DNA from: Geothermovivens sp964644845
GTDB taxonomy: Bacteria > Zhuqueibacterota > Zhuqueibacteria > Oleimicrobiales > Geothermoviventaceae
Length of the DNA: 64,000 nucleotides
NCBI GenBank assembly: GCA_964644845.1
Contig: CAZXXS010000077.1
Span: 62,001-126,000, forward strand
Direction of reading: 5' to 3'
The notes beneath the pieces were generated by a model. That model saw nothing but the letters and a program-made list of their open reading frames with translations, did not search any database and had not been told where the DNA came from. The position numbers and the translations under genes were made by a program. This document shows, in pieces, positions 51,452 through 59,384 of the stretch (positions are counted from its first letter, which is position 1; each line of letters opens with the position of its first letter).

Positions 51452-51478
51452 GGCCCGGCAAAACGGCATTCCCGGGCC
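51452..51478. terminator. Hairpin between convergent genes, possible bidirectional terminator
   Basis: GGCCCGG (51452-51458) pairs with CCGGGCC (51472-51478), 13-base loop, between the convergent kinase-like and SnoaL genes. No T-run on either side. Confidence 0.38.
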
Positions 51479-51493
51479 GGTGGCGTCATCATC

Positions 51494-51883
51494 TCAGCTG
51501 TGGTGCGCGCGGGAAAAGTGCTCGTGTACGATCTTCCAGTCGTCGCTCTTGCGCACGAACACGTGGGTACCCCGGCCGTGGACGGTTTGCGTCTTGCCAG
51601 CGGAGGTTAGTTTCACCTCCCAGTAGAAGGTGACGATGGCCGTGTCGTCGTAGACACGTACAGCTGGGTCAGAGATGCTGTACTGCACTTGTTCGGCGGC
51701 TTGCAGGTAGTACTCGAAGGTTTCGCGCATGGCCTCCAGACCCTGGATGCGCTCGTGTTTGGTGGAGGAGAAACCCACTACCTGCGGGTCGAAGTAGGCC
51801 AGCACAGCATCGAGATCACCGCGGTTGAAAGCCTCAACCTGTCCGTGCTCTTTCTCCAACAAGTGTTGTTCGACGTCTGCCAT
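51494..51883 (-). CDS. SnoaL/NTF2-like protein
   Basis: A 129-residue cone-shaped NTF2-like domain, similar to DUF4440/SnoaL_3 proteins. Typical features are the N-terminal helix with FNRGDLDAVLAYFDP, the repeat strands AIVTFYWEVKLTSAGK, and the closing VFVRKSDDWKIVHEHFS. Members bind or isomerise small molecules, or act as associated domains; no catalytic residue is assignable. ATG 51883 has AAGGAGG 7 bases upstream. An upstream in-frame extension has no support. Confidence 0.82.
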   Translation of the reverse strand: MADVEQHLLEKEHGQVEAFNRGDLDAVLAYFDPQVVGFSSTKHERIQGLEAMRETFEYYLQAAEQVQYSISDPAVRVYDDTAIVTFYWEVKLTSAGKTQTVHGRGTHVFVRKSDDWKIVHEHFSRAHHS

Positions 51884-52187
51884 GGTTAAGCCTCCTTCTG
51901 TTTGACACCACCACGACTGCACCCGTTTGGCACCGCGCCAGCCGAACCTGAGGTCTCCCGCGCGCTTGTCTCTGCGTAGCGCTCTGGCCGAGGGTGCGCC
52001 TGTCTGTGCGTCCGTAACACCCACTCAGGAAATACACGGGCTCGGCTCCACCTGTCCTTTCCGTCAGCATTTGCCCTCGGGACACTGGGGAACGCTGGCT
52101 TGCATCTTCCCGGATTTCATTCCCACCGCCAACGGCGCGCTGTGGGCTCCGACGGCAGCCTGACCCCGCTTGCGCCTGGCCCCGGGT
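51884..52187. other. Intergenic region upstream of the SnoaL gene
   Basis: About 300 bases between two minus-strand genes. Apart from the SnoaL ribosome-binding site, nothing identifiable was seen; no good promoter match on the minus strand. Confidence 0.3.
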
Positions 52188-53282
52188 TCACGGGTCTACC
52201 GAGTGGAACACTTGCCGCATGGCCTCGAGCTTATCCGGAGAAGTTTCTCGAAGCGTGAAAATGATCACGCCTTCGCTGCCCCGTGCTTTGAGGGCGGTTT
52301 CCAGTGTTCTGGCGAATTCTTCCGCGCTCATTTTTCCGGGTTTGTCCAGGCTCTGCACGATGGGCCAGACGGGTTTGTCCGAAACGTCGTGCACCCAGTC
52401 CGTCACGAGGGCAATCCATTCTACCGGCCGACCACACAGGCCGTGGTAGACCATCGGGGAGAACACGTCCACAAATTGCCCGAGCAGTTTTGGGTCCTGG
52501 GCTACCGTCTTCAGCAGCGCGCCGCCGAAGTCTTCAGCGGTCCAGGGCACCTCGAAGAGCCCCAGTGTGATCGGCCGGTTGGCTTCCTCGCAGATTGCTT
52601 TGGCTCTGCTCACTACGTCGGCGATCACTTCACACCGAAAACGTGTCCACTCTTGCTCGTGGTTCGTCAGAATCCAGCTGGCAATTTCGGGAACAGACGT
52701 CAGGCTTCCCGGAATTGCCACGCCGGTTTTCTTCTGAAACTGATCCAGGGTTACAGGGTCGAAGCTTGTCTTGGGCAGGATTGGGTCAGGACGTTCCCAC
52801 TTGGCCGGCCAGCGGATGAAGTCCAACCAAACCCCGTCGACGCTTGTGTTTTTCACAAGGTCGCGCAAGGCGTTGAGGCGATCTTGCTGGACCTCCGGAA
52901 TCGTAGGCGTTACACCGGCGTACCATTCGATCTTCTCGAGTGGCTGTCCGTCTGCCTTGATGGGGCGGCTGTTCGGGTACTTTTTCCACAGCTGCTCACC
53001 CACGAAAAAGCCGATTTCGGCGTAGACCTTGATGCCTCGGGCGTGCAACGCCGAAACCAGCGCGCTGTCTCTGTAGCCGCCGAAAACCGCGTTCACTCCC
53101 CAATCAGTAAGTTTCGAAGCGATTTGGTCATCAGTGAGGCCCTCGAACAGGGACAGCGAAGGATTGAACCCGTAGAGTGCTTTCACCGCGTGTTTCTCCT
53201 GAGGTTTTGTGCACGCAAGTGTGAACAGTGTGAGGACAGAGAAAACAAGGCTTGCTTTCGCAAAGGAGGAAGAAACGCGCAT
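52188..53282 (-). CDS. Putative lipoprotein, glycoside-hydrolase-like TIM barrel
   Basis: A 364-residue protein with a lipoprotein signal peptide (LFTLAC, Cys24). The mature part reads like a (beta/alpha)8 barrel: AVKALYGFNP at the start, VNAVFGGYRD, RGIKVYAEIGFF, VDGVWLDFIRWP (a typical glycosidase strand 4 with a possible catalytic Asp), LGLFEVPW, VFSPMVYHGL and GSEGVIIFTL at the end. It resembles the GHL10/DUF4015-type putative glycosidases; the substrate is unknown. A 413-codon open frame lies antisense over the whole gene, but the signal peptide, lipobox and RBS support this strand. AGAGG lies 8 bases before ATG 53282. Confidence 0.78.
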   Translation of the reverse strand: MRVSSSFAKASLVFSVLTLFTLACTKPQEKHAVKALYGFNPSLSLFEGLTDDQIASKLTDWGVNAVFGGYRDSALVSALHARGIKVYAEIGFFVGEQLWKKYPNSRPIKADGQPLEKIEWYAGVTPTIPEVQQDRLNALRDLVKNTSVDGVWLDFIRWPAKWERPDPILPKTSFDPVTLDQFQKKTGVAIPGSLTSVPEIASWILTNHEQEWTRFRCEVIADVVSRAKAICEEANRPITLGLFEVPWTAEDFGGALLKTVAQDPKLLGQFVDVFSPMVYHGLCGRPVEWIALVTDWVHDVSDKPVWPIVQSLDKPGKMSAEEFARTLETALKARGSEGVIIFTLRETSPDKLEAMRQVFHSVDP

Positions 53283-53397
53283 TTCTGTATCCTCTTGAGT
53301 TCAGTTGTCGTGTACTTTCTCGTCTTCGTCGCGAGAGCACAACAGGAGGACTGGCCAGCTTACCGTCATCCTAACACTTGGCCCGGCACCCTCGTTA

Positions 53398-53414
53398 GCC
53401 TCAGCACCTGAGGC
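53398..53414 (-). terminator. Compact hairpin after the sialidase-like gene
   Basis: GCCTCAG (53398-53404) and CTGAGGC (53408-53414) are perfect inverted repeats with a 3-base loop, about 86 bases past the sialidase stop on the minus strand. No T-run follows. Confidence 0.32.
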
Positions 53415-53499
53415 GTCTGCACGTTTTCGATCCGGATGGCCTGTTTGCCAGTCCACACCCGCACGACGCGTCTCGTTCACGCCCCGTCGAGGAGCGTTC

Positions 53500-54930
53500 T
53501 CAGTAGCTTGAGGCTGTGTCTGCCTGAGCTTGTGGTTGCGTCTGCTTCGCTTTTCCTTTTCGCAGCCGGAGCGACACAGGTTTTGAGCGAGGGCTCACGT
53601 TGCCGGTGTCCTCCAATCCCTCATTCCAGCTGCGTACGGCTTCCACTGAAAAGTACGCAACAGAGTCCGAAAGTACGGGGTGGAAAACACACTGGTTCTG
53701 CGTTGCGCAAGCGGCGAGTGATCCGACGCTGTCCGGACTGGCACTCTGGTAGACCCTGTAGTAGTGGACGCCCGCTTGGGTGTTCCAGCGCAGCAGAACG
53801 GTGTTGCTGTCCTTCAGGGAGGCCGACAGGCCTGTAGGGCGCTCGGGCGGCGCCACGCTCAACTGCGAAACAAGAATGGCCGAACGGGCATCCGGAACGC
53901 CGAAGTCGGGTGCGGTGTGATCCGCGTAGTAAAAAGCGAGAAGTTGATCACCTGGTAACTCCACCAGGCTGGTGTAGGCGCGGTCCACAAGGCCTGTGTA
54001 GAGCACGGTCTCGCGCTCCCAGGTGCGACCGAGGTCGAAACTGAACGCCAGGCTAACGCCAGCGGGAGAGAAATCCCGGTAGCCGACCACGAGGGTGCCA
54101 CGAGAGGTCCGCAGTACGTCGGGTGCTTCACCCTGGATGTTTGTGAAGTGCACCGGGCTCCAGCTCTGGCCGTCGTCGGTCGAGCGCGAAACGGCCAGCC
54201 AGTGGTTAGCCCCGGCTGTACGGGTAACGCAGAGGATCTCCTGGTTTGGAAGAACCTCCAGGGCAGGCTCGTTGTAGCTGACTTTGCCGCTGGAGTCGTG
54301 GGCGATCACGGCCCAGTTGTCCCAGCTCAAGCCGAAGTTGTCGGACAGCAGGGCCAGAGCTGCACGAACACTGTCTCCTTCCGGCTCTCCGTACACAGGC
54401 AGGATGAGACGGCCTGTGGGCAAGGGCAACACGTTGTCTGAGCAAGCCAGCCATTTGTAGCCCGGGATCTCGACTTTTCTCGGTGTAGACCACGTGTGTC
54501 CACCGTCGATGGACCGGCTGAGGTGAACACCCACGATGCGGATCCGGCGACCGGACGAGTCGTACTCCGAGGCGAAGAAATTGATCAGCAAAGCTCCGTT
54601 GCCAAATTCCACGATGGATGGATCGCGGTCGTCAAAAGGGGTGTCGATCACTGTTTGGGGCTTGGTCCAGGTGAGGCCGTTGTCCTTACTGCGTGTAAGC
54701 ACGATGCGCCCGTGCGTCCCGGCGTGGCTGGGTGCCTCGCGAAACACCACCAGAATTTCACCGTCCCTCGTGCGTACCGCGCTTGGAAATGCCGCGTGTT
54801 CCTTGCTGGCGTAGACCAGACGCGTCTTGAGCTTGCCCCACTGCGGTTTCTCGAGCCTCTCGCACGAGGAAAGAAAGGCTGCCACGACAAGGAAAAGCAG
54901 CAGGCTGGACCAGCATTTCAGGCGAACCAT
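53500..54930 (-). CDS. Sialidase-like (exo-alpha-sialidase fold) lipoprotein with C-terminal FnIII-like domain
   Basis: A 476-residue lipoprotein (signal peptide 1-22, Cys23 after FLSS). The six-bladed sialidase propeller is indicated by five Asp-boxes of S-x-D-x-G-x-x-W type at about residues 81, 140, 196, 250 and 297. An Arg in VVFREAPSH (about 64) and DRDPSIV at about 101 are in positions used for substrate binding in this superfamily. Residues about 368-455 look like a fibronectin type III domain (RPTGLSASL, VLLRWNTQAGVHYYRVY). Similar BNR lipoproteins act on sialic acid or other glycans at the cell surface; the substrate is unproven. ATG 54930 is preceded by GGAGGTAACC. Confidence 0.85.
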   Translation of the reverse strand: MVRLKCWSSLLLFLVVAAFLSSCERLEKPQWGKLKTRLVYASKEHAAFPSAVRTRDGEILVVFREAPSHAGTHGRIVLTRSKDNGLTWTKPQTVIDTPFDDRDPSIVEFGNGALLINFFASEYDSSGRRIRIVGVHLSRSIDGGHTWSTPRKVEIPGYKWLACSDNVLPLPTGRLILPVYGEPEGDSVRAALALLSDNFGLSWDNWAVIAHDSSGKVSYNEPALEVLPNQEILCVTRTAGANHWLAVSRSTDDGQSWSPVHFTNIQGEAPDVLRTSRGTLVVGYRDFSPAGVSLAFSFDLGRTWERETVLYTGLVDRAYTSLVELPGDQLLAFYYADHTAPDFGVPDARSAILVSQLSVAPPERPTGLSASLKDSNTVLLRWNTQAGVHYYRVYQSASPDSVGSLAACATQNQCVFHPVLSDSVAYFSVEAVRSWNEGLEDTGNVSPRSKPVSLRLRKGKAKQTQPQAQADTASSY

Positions 54931-55180
54931 GAGGTTACCTCCACGTTAGATCCGAATTTCGACGTGGGCTGTGTGCCGAAAATCGGCAAACGACGCCCCG
55001 AAGGCACCGTAGCTACGCAAACCCTCGTGCTCCAAACCAAGGCAGCGTGCACGGCGAAAGTGGTCCTCAGGTCTGGCAGCTTCGCTCCCGGGCAGGACCG
55101 AGGTGCTTCTTTCTGGACTCGAAAGTTCATTTCCGCTTTTGAGATGCCATGATCTTCCAGCGGTTCGGCCCCCGTGCCAC

Positions 55181-56485
55181 TCAGCGGCGAGATCCGGGCA
55201 CGTAGCCGAGAATGGTGGTCAAATGTTTTCGCGCAAGTTTGCCGTAGAGACCGTGTGGGTCGAGGCGCAAAGCCCTTTGAAACCAGCGGACAGCTTCCCC
55301 TGGCATGCCGGCGTTGTTGTAGGCGACACCCAGGAAGTAGTGGACTTCGGGAACATCACTGCGTTTGTTCAACGCCTTGCGGAGAGTCTCAATTGCGTTC
55401 TGCCAGTCGCCTTTTTTGGTGTAGGCAGCGCCCAGATTGTAGAGCAGGCGCCAGTTCTCGGGCTCTTTCTGAAGCGCTCGTTGCAGGTAAGAAATGGCGG
55501 AGTCGGGCTCGTCTTTGTCCAGGTACGCTGCTCCGAGATTCGCAAGGGCAGGAACGTTTTCCGGGTCGTACTTCAACGCTTTTCTGGAGACTTCAATTAC
55601 CTTGTCCGGCGCCTGGTACGCTCCGAGAACGGATGCGAGCTGGTTGTACCCGTCCACCCAGTCCGGACGGATTCGAGTTGCGTTTGTGAGAGCCAGAATT
55701 GCCGCACGGAAATCGCCTCGCTGTAGATCCAGTTCCGCCAGGCGCTGTGCGGCGTCGAAGAAATCCATGTCCAACTCGGCGGCTCGCTCGATCCAGTTGC
55801 GGTACGTGTCCGGCTGAAATGCGTTGCCCCCGCGTAACCGCATCATTTCGGCGCGGGCAAAAAAGGTAAATGCCCGGGTATTCTTACACGGTGTGCGAGT
55901 GAGTACAGCTCGAAGATCGGGACTCAGGCCGATTCCGGTCTTCCTGACCAGTTTCAGCGCGAGAACCGCTGTGGCAGACACGAGGGAATCCCGTGGTACC
56001 TGGAGTCGCGTTTGCAGGACGCGGCGTCGCTTTTTCACGTTTACACAGCGAACCTCGAGGAGCACGGAATCAGTCCCCGTGGACCTTAACCTGCCATGAA
56101 CGATGTAGGTAACGCCCGCGCGCAGGCCGATCCGGAGCAGCGTTGTGTCACTGGCAAGTTTTAGCCGGAGAGAGGTCGCGCCGTGGGTAGCATTGAGCTC
56201 GCCGGTCAAGAAAACCGGTTTGCCCTGCAGATTCGGGATTCTACCGAGCCGCCAGAGAACGCCGTACGTGGCTACATCGGCAAGGCCACCGGCAGCGACG
56301 GCAGAATCGGCGGAAAAAGGTACAACCCCGATTCGGGGCGGTGTGAGGGGGCGTTCCCGCTGGCACGAGGTGCCGATGGCAATCAGGGCTGCGAGCGTGC
56401 CGAATAGAAGCGCTACGCTCCAAGGAGCGCGGCCTGAGGGGAACCGCCGAGGACGACAGCTGCAACGTGTGTCGCGACTACGCAT
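55181..56485 (-). CDS. TolB-like / TPR lipoprotein-type protein
   Basis: A 434-residue protein. An N-terminal basic stretch precedes a hydrophobic segment (about 22-39) and a Cys41 that may be a non-ideal lipobox (AIGTSC). A TolB-like domain (about 50-190: RIGVVPFSAD, VTYIVHGRLRS, LLEVRCVNV) precedes a C-terminal array of at least five TPR units (about 240-425; PDWVDGYNQLASVL, PALANLGAAYLDKDEPDSA, LYNLGAAYTKKGDWQNA). It echoes the extracytoplasmic part of the kinase at 31292. ATG 56485 overlaps the stop of the radical SAM gene by 8 bases, so they are coupled. Confidence 0.75.
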   Translation of the reverse strand: MRSRDTRCSCRPRRFPSGRAPWSVALLFGTLAALIAIGTSCQRERPLTPPRIGVVPFSADSAVAAGGLADVATYGVLWRLGRIPNLQGKPVFLTGELNATHGATSLRLKLASDTTLLRIGLRAGVTYIVHGRLRSTGTDSVLLEVRCVNVKKRRRVLQTRLQVPRDSLVSATAVLALKLVRKTGIGLSPDLRAVLTRTPCKNTRAFTFFARAEMMRLRGGNAFQPDTYRNWIERAAELDMDFFDAAQRLAELDLQRGDFRAAILALTNATRIRPDWVDGYNQLASVLGAYQAPDKVIEVSRKALKYDPENVPALANLGAAYLDKDEPDSAISYLQRALQKEPENWRLLYNLGAAYTKKGDWQNAIETLRKALNKRSDVPEVHYFLGVAYNNAGMPGEAVRWFQRALRLDPHGLYGKLARKHLTTILGYVPGSRR

Positions 56486-57434
56486 CCGGAAACCCTCTGT
56501 GCAACCCGAGACTGCGGGCGTACTCGATGACCTCCCAGTACTCGTTGCTTGTGATGCGTCTGGCAATTTCCGGAAATTCGCGGGCTCTGTAGTGGGGCCG
56601 GTACTGGGCCATGATGTTCACGTAGGTCTCGGTCGAAATCTCTCGGGCGATGAATTCGAGGATTCTTTTGGAGTCTTCAGCCAGACCAGGCATGACCAGA
56701 TGACGGACGAGCAGACCGCGCTCAGCCAATCCCAGGGCGTTAATGCGCAGGGGACCCACTTGGCGGTGCATTTCCAGTACCGCTTCGCGGGCGCGGTCGA
56801 AATAATCCGGCGCAGCGCAGTAGCGTTTAGCCAACCCGGGGTCGGCAAACTTGATGTCGGGCATGTAAATGTCGACGAGCCCTTCCAGAAGGCGGAGCGT
56901 TTCAACGGATTCGTAACCGCCGCAGTTGTACACAACGGGGAGCCTCAGACCCCGGTCTGCCGCAATCTGAAGCGCTTCCACGATTTGGGGCACGAAATGT
57001 GTCGGTGTCACCAGGTTGATGTTGTGACACCCGAGGCGTTGCAGCCGGAGCATGATGGCCGCCAGGTCTTCGGGGTTCACGTCGTTGCCGGCACCACCGT
57101 GGCTGATGTCTGCATTCTGGCAGAACACGCACCTGAGACTGCAATGGCTGAAGAAAATCGTGCCGGATCCGCCCCAACCGACGAGCGGTTCTTCTTCCCC
57201 GAAATGTGGAAAAGCCGATGCCACCCGCGCTCGGGATCCGGCTCGACACACGCCAAGCTCTCCTCTGGTGCGGTCGACCCGACATGCACGCGGACACAGT
57301 CGGCACGGGTTCAGCAATCCTCTCAGACGCTGCAGCCGGTTCGGGAATTCAGCCCTGATTGCTTCAGCCAGGTACGACGGGCGTGTTGTTGCTGCAGTTT
57401 CGGCGACCATGTGCCGGGCTCGGAAGAGGTTCAC
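56478..57434 (-). CDS. Radical SAM protein of the COG1313 (PflA-like) group
   Basis: A 318-residue radical SAM protein. The [4Fe-4S] cluster motif CxxxCxxC is C98, C102, C105 (SHCSLRCVFCQN). A separate N-terminal cysteine group C44, C47, C51, C63 (LNPCRLCPRAC) is typical of this group and may hold another cluster or zinc. GGYESVETLRLLEGLVDIYMPDIKF is the characteristic core. The family resembles pyruvate formate-lyase activators, but the target is unknown. GTG 57434 was chosen (AAGAG upstream); ATG 57410 is possible. It overlaps the downstream TPR gene by 8 bases and lies 60 bases after the GIY-YIG gene. Confidence 0.85.
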   Translation of the reverse strand: MNLFRARHMVAETAATTRPSYLAEAIRAEFPNRLQRLRGLLNPCRLCPRACRVDRTRGELGVCRAGSRARVASAFPHFGEEEPLVGWGGSGTIFFSHCSLRCVFCQNADISHGGAGNDVNPEDLAAIMLRLQRLGCHNINLVTPTHFVPQIVEALQIAADRGLRLPVVYNCGGYESVETLRLLEGLVDIYMPDIKFADPGLAKRYCAAPDYFDRAREAVLEMHRQVGPLRINALGLAERGLLVRHLVMPGLAEDSKRILEFIAREISTETYVNIMAQYRPHYRAREFPEIARRITSNEYWEVIEYARSLGLHRGFPDA

Positions 57435-57494
57435 TTCTGGCTCTTCGCTGTAAGCCTGAACGTACCTTGATGGAACATCACCCTCCCGCCGCTG

Positions 57495-57974
57495 CTACAA
57501 GCGCGCTGGCCTTCCCACTGGCTCGGTTCCCCGGCGGCAGCGCAGGAACGGCTGCGGGTGACCCTGCAAAAGCCACTGCCACAAGGCCTGATTGACGGAA
57601 ACGTCCGCGGCCCAAAGCAGATGCGAGACACAGCCAGCCTGGCAATCGCCAGTGCCGAACCCGGGCGCGACGAACCTGAGCCCTGGACGGGCTGCCAGCT
57701 TTGCAACCAGACCGCACTCAGTCTGCTCCGGGCTGTTCCAGCCTAAAATGCCCCAGAACTGCACGGCAGGGTCAGTTGTCAGGTAGTCGATGTGCCAGTG
57801 GACGCGTTTGTGATTTTCCAGATGCCGACGCAAACGGTGCCCTCCAGCGCGCTTGGCGCTTCCCACGTAGTAAAACCATCCCGGTCCAAAGGTGTTACAA
57901 GTCAGACTACCTACTTTGATCGATGTGGTCTCCGGTACCTCCAGCATCAGAACGTAGGTCAGCGGAGGGAACAT
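57495..57974 (-). CDS. GIY-YIG nuclease-like DUF123 protein
   Basis: A 159-residue protein of the DUF123 group, a GIY-YIG-like fold sometimes fused to endonuclease III. Landmarks are TYVLMLEVPETTSIKVGSL at the start, WFYYVGSAKRAGGHRLRRHL with the YVGSA and Arg, then HWHIDYLT, and ECGLVAKLA in the middle. The DNA or RNA target is unknown. I chose ATG 57974, preceded by GGAG at 6 bases and placing the domain at the N-terminus, as in the family; an upstream in-frame ATG at 58064 would add 30 residues. It is the first gene of the minus-strand operon with the radical SAM and TPR genes. Confidence 0.78.
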   Translation of the reverse strand: MFPPLTYVLMLEVPETTSIKVGSLTCNTFGPGWFYYVGSAKRAGGHRLRRHLENHKRVHWHIDYLTTDPAVQFWGILGWNSPEQTECGLVAKLAARPGLRFVAPGFGTGDCQAGCVSHLLWAADVSVNQALWQWLLQGHPQPFLRCRRGTEPVGRPARL

Positions 57975-58100
57975 TGCCAGCTCCGGAAGCTGCGAACAGT
58001 GCAGCCCCCGGCTACGCAGGGCTTCTGTCAGTCCCGAGCTGTCGAATCTGTCACTGTTGCTCATGTAAGCGAAACGTTGATTGCGGAATGTCTACACAAC

Positions 58101-58144
58101 AAGATAGTCGAGAACGGCGACTGATGCAAAAAGTTTTTGTCGCC
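58101..58144 (-). promoter_or_regulatory. Sigma-70 promoter of the GIY-YIG operon with overlapping palindrome
   Basis: On the minus strand TTGCAT (58129-58124) is followed after 17 bases by TATCTT (58106-58101). A palindrome, GGCGAC (58116-58121) and AAAAA...TTTTT (58128-58138) closed by GTCGCC (58139-58144), overlaps the -35 and spacer and could be an operator. Confidence 0.55.
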
Positions 58145-58581
58145 GGGTGTGGAAGCGCTGTAGCGACGCGCCGTCGCATCTGGCGGGGTGCAAGTCACCG
58201 CGACCCAGGTTTGCAGCTCCGCCGCGGGGAACCCTTCGCGTTGGGGCGGCGGCTTGGGAGCTGGTGCCGCTTCGTGCCTGTACTGAGGAGCCCACTTTGC
58301 TTTTTTCGCGCCGGTGGTCCTTTCGACGCGGCAACCTGGTGGGGACGGCCTTCAGAGAAGTTTGTGGCGATCAGCTGTGGTTCCGCGTTTCCGCAGTCGT
58401 CTTCCTCGCCGGGGTGAGTTCGGAAGTGCTTTGGGAACCAGAGTCCGCAAAGATCGCTGCGTTCTGTTGGGGTTTGTGCCAGAAGAGGATCGGCTTACTC
58501 GTGCCTTCCTTGCTTTTTTGGAACCGGTTTCGTACGTTTCGCCTCAACACTTAGTGGGCGGTCGTAAGAACGTGGCGGAGC
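58145..58581. other. Divergent intergenic region before the VTT gene
   Basis: About 440 bases without a supportable gene. Several short plus-strand frames run here (for example 58147-58554), but they lack ribosome-binding sites and have biased Arg/Cys-rich composition typical of shadow frames. Confidence 0.35.
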
Positions 58582-59289
58582 ATGCTGGAAAGCGGAGACC
58601 AGGGAGCGGTGTCGACGGCGGACAAGACGGCGAACGAACCGGCCGGCGCAGTGTCCTCTGCGGCGAATGGACTGGGTAGAACCCCGCTGTTTTCGGTGGT
58701 GGAGCTTGGCATCAGCGGCGCTTTACTTGTTTTTACAGCTGCGCTTGTGGTGGCTCTCCACAGGCCAGAGATTGCCTACCTGTTCGGCTACAGCTTCGTC
58801 GGAAACCTGTTTGTGGCCCTGGTACCGCACGAGCCCGGCATGATTTATTTCGGCAAGATCATGCCTCCCGTGCTCGTGGCGACTGTGGGTGGCGCTGCCA
58901 CGCTTGTTGCTGCTATTCTGGATTACCGGCTGTTCAACCGCATTTTGCACGCACCACGGGCGGCCCGTCTCTACCAGGGCAGCGAGCTCTACCGTGTGGC
59001 TCGCGCGGCATTCTGCAAGGCGCCCTTTCTAACGGTTGCCCTGGCTGGTTTTTTGCCGTTGCCTTACTCACCCTTCAAGTTCTTGGCAATTTCGGCTGGG
59101 TACGCGGAGGCCAGGTACGTGACGGCGGTTTGCACAGGCCGCACGCCCCGTTACTACGTGCTGGCTGCGATTGGGAAGGCCTACAAGGTTCCGACATCTG
59201 TCCTCGTCGCTTTTCTGGTGGCGATGGCTGTTTTGGCTGCGTACTCGTCGTGGCACAGTTACAGGCACTCACGGCCGCGCAGTGACTGA
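58582..59289 (+). CDS. VTT/DedA-superfamily membrane protein (YqaA-like)
   Basis: A 235-residue protein with a polar Ala/Gly-rich N-terminus (about 1-35) and six TM segments. The core FLPLPYSPFKFLAISAGYAEARYVTAVCTGRTPRYYVLA matches the re-entrant GF(x)PxPY...GR(x)xRY signature of the YqaA/VTT group of lipid scramblase- or flippase-like proteins. ATG 58582 has GGAG too close for an ideal start; GTG 58609 is a reasonable alternative. The alkaline-phosphatase-superfamily gene starts 95 bases downstream and may be in the same transcription unit. Confidence 0.75.
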   Translation: MLESGDQGAVSTADKTANEPAGAVSSAANGLGRTPLFSVVELGISGALLVFTAALVVALHRPEIAYLFGYSFVGNLFVALVPHEPGMIYFGKIMPPVLVATVGGAATLVAAILDYRLFNRILHAPRAARLYQGSELYRVARAAFCKAPFLTVALAGFLPLPYSPFKFLAISAGYAEARYVTAVCTGRTPRYYVLAAIGKAYKVPTSVLVAFLVAMAVLAAYSSWHSYRHSRPRSD

Positions 59290-59384
59290 TTAAGCGAGAC
59301 AGCCAGCCGCGGAAGAGCTTGTCAGAAAAAGGCCAGGGGGGCAAATGGACGAGAATCTGTGGTCTTTGGTTTCAGGGAGGAGGT

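Noticed and set aside
52170..53411. 413-codon open frame on the plus strand covering the glycosidase-like lipoprotein
   Set aside because: The minus-strand gene has a signal peptide, lipobox, ribosome-binding site and barrel-like strand pattern. The plus-strand product has none of these and is a shadow of codon bias.
57923..58554. Overlapping plus-strand frames upstream of the VTT gene
   Set aside because: Composition is Arg/Cys-rich and shadow-like, no ribosome-binding sites, and part of them runs antisense to the DUF123 gene and its promoter.
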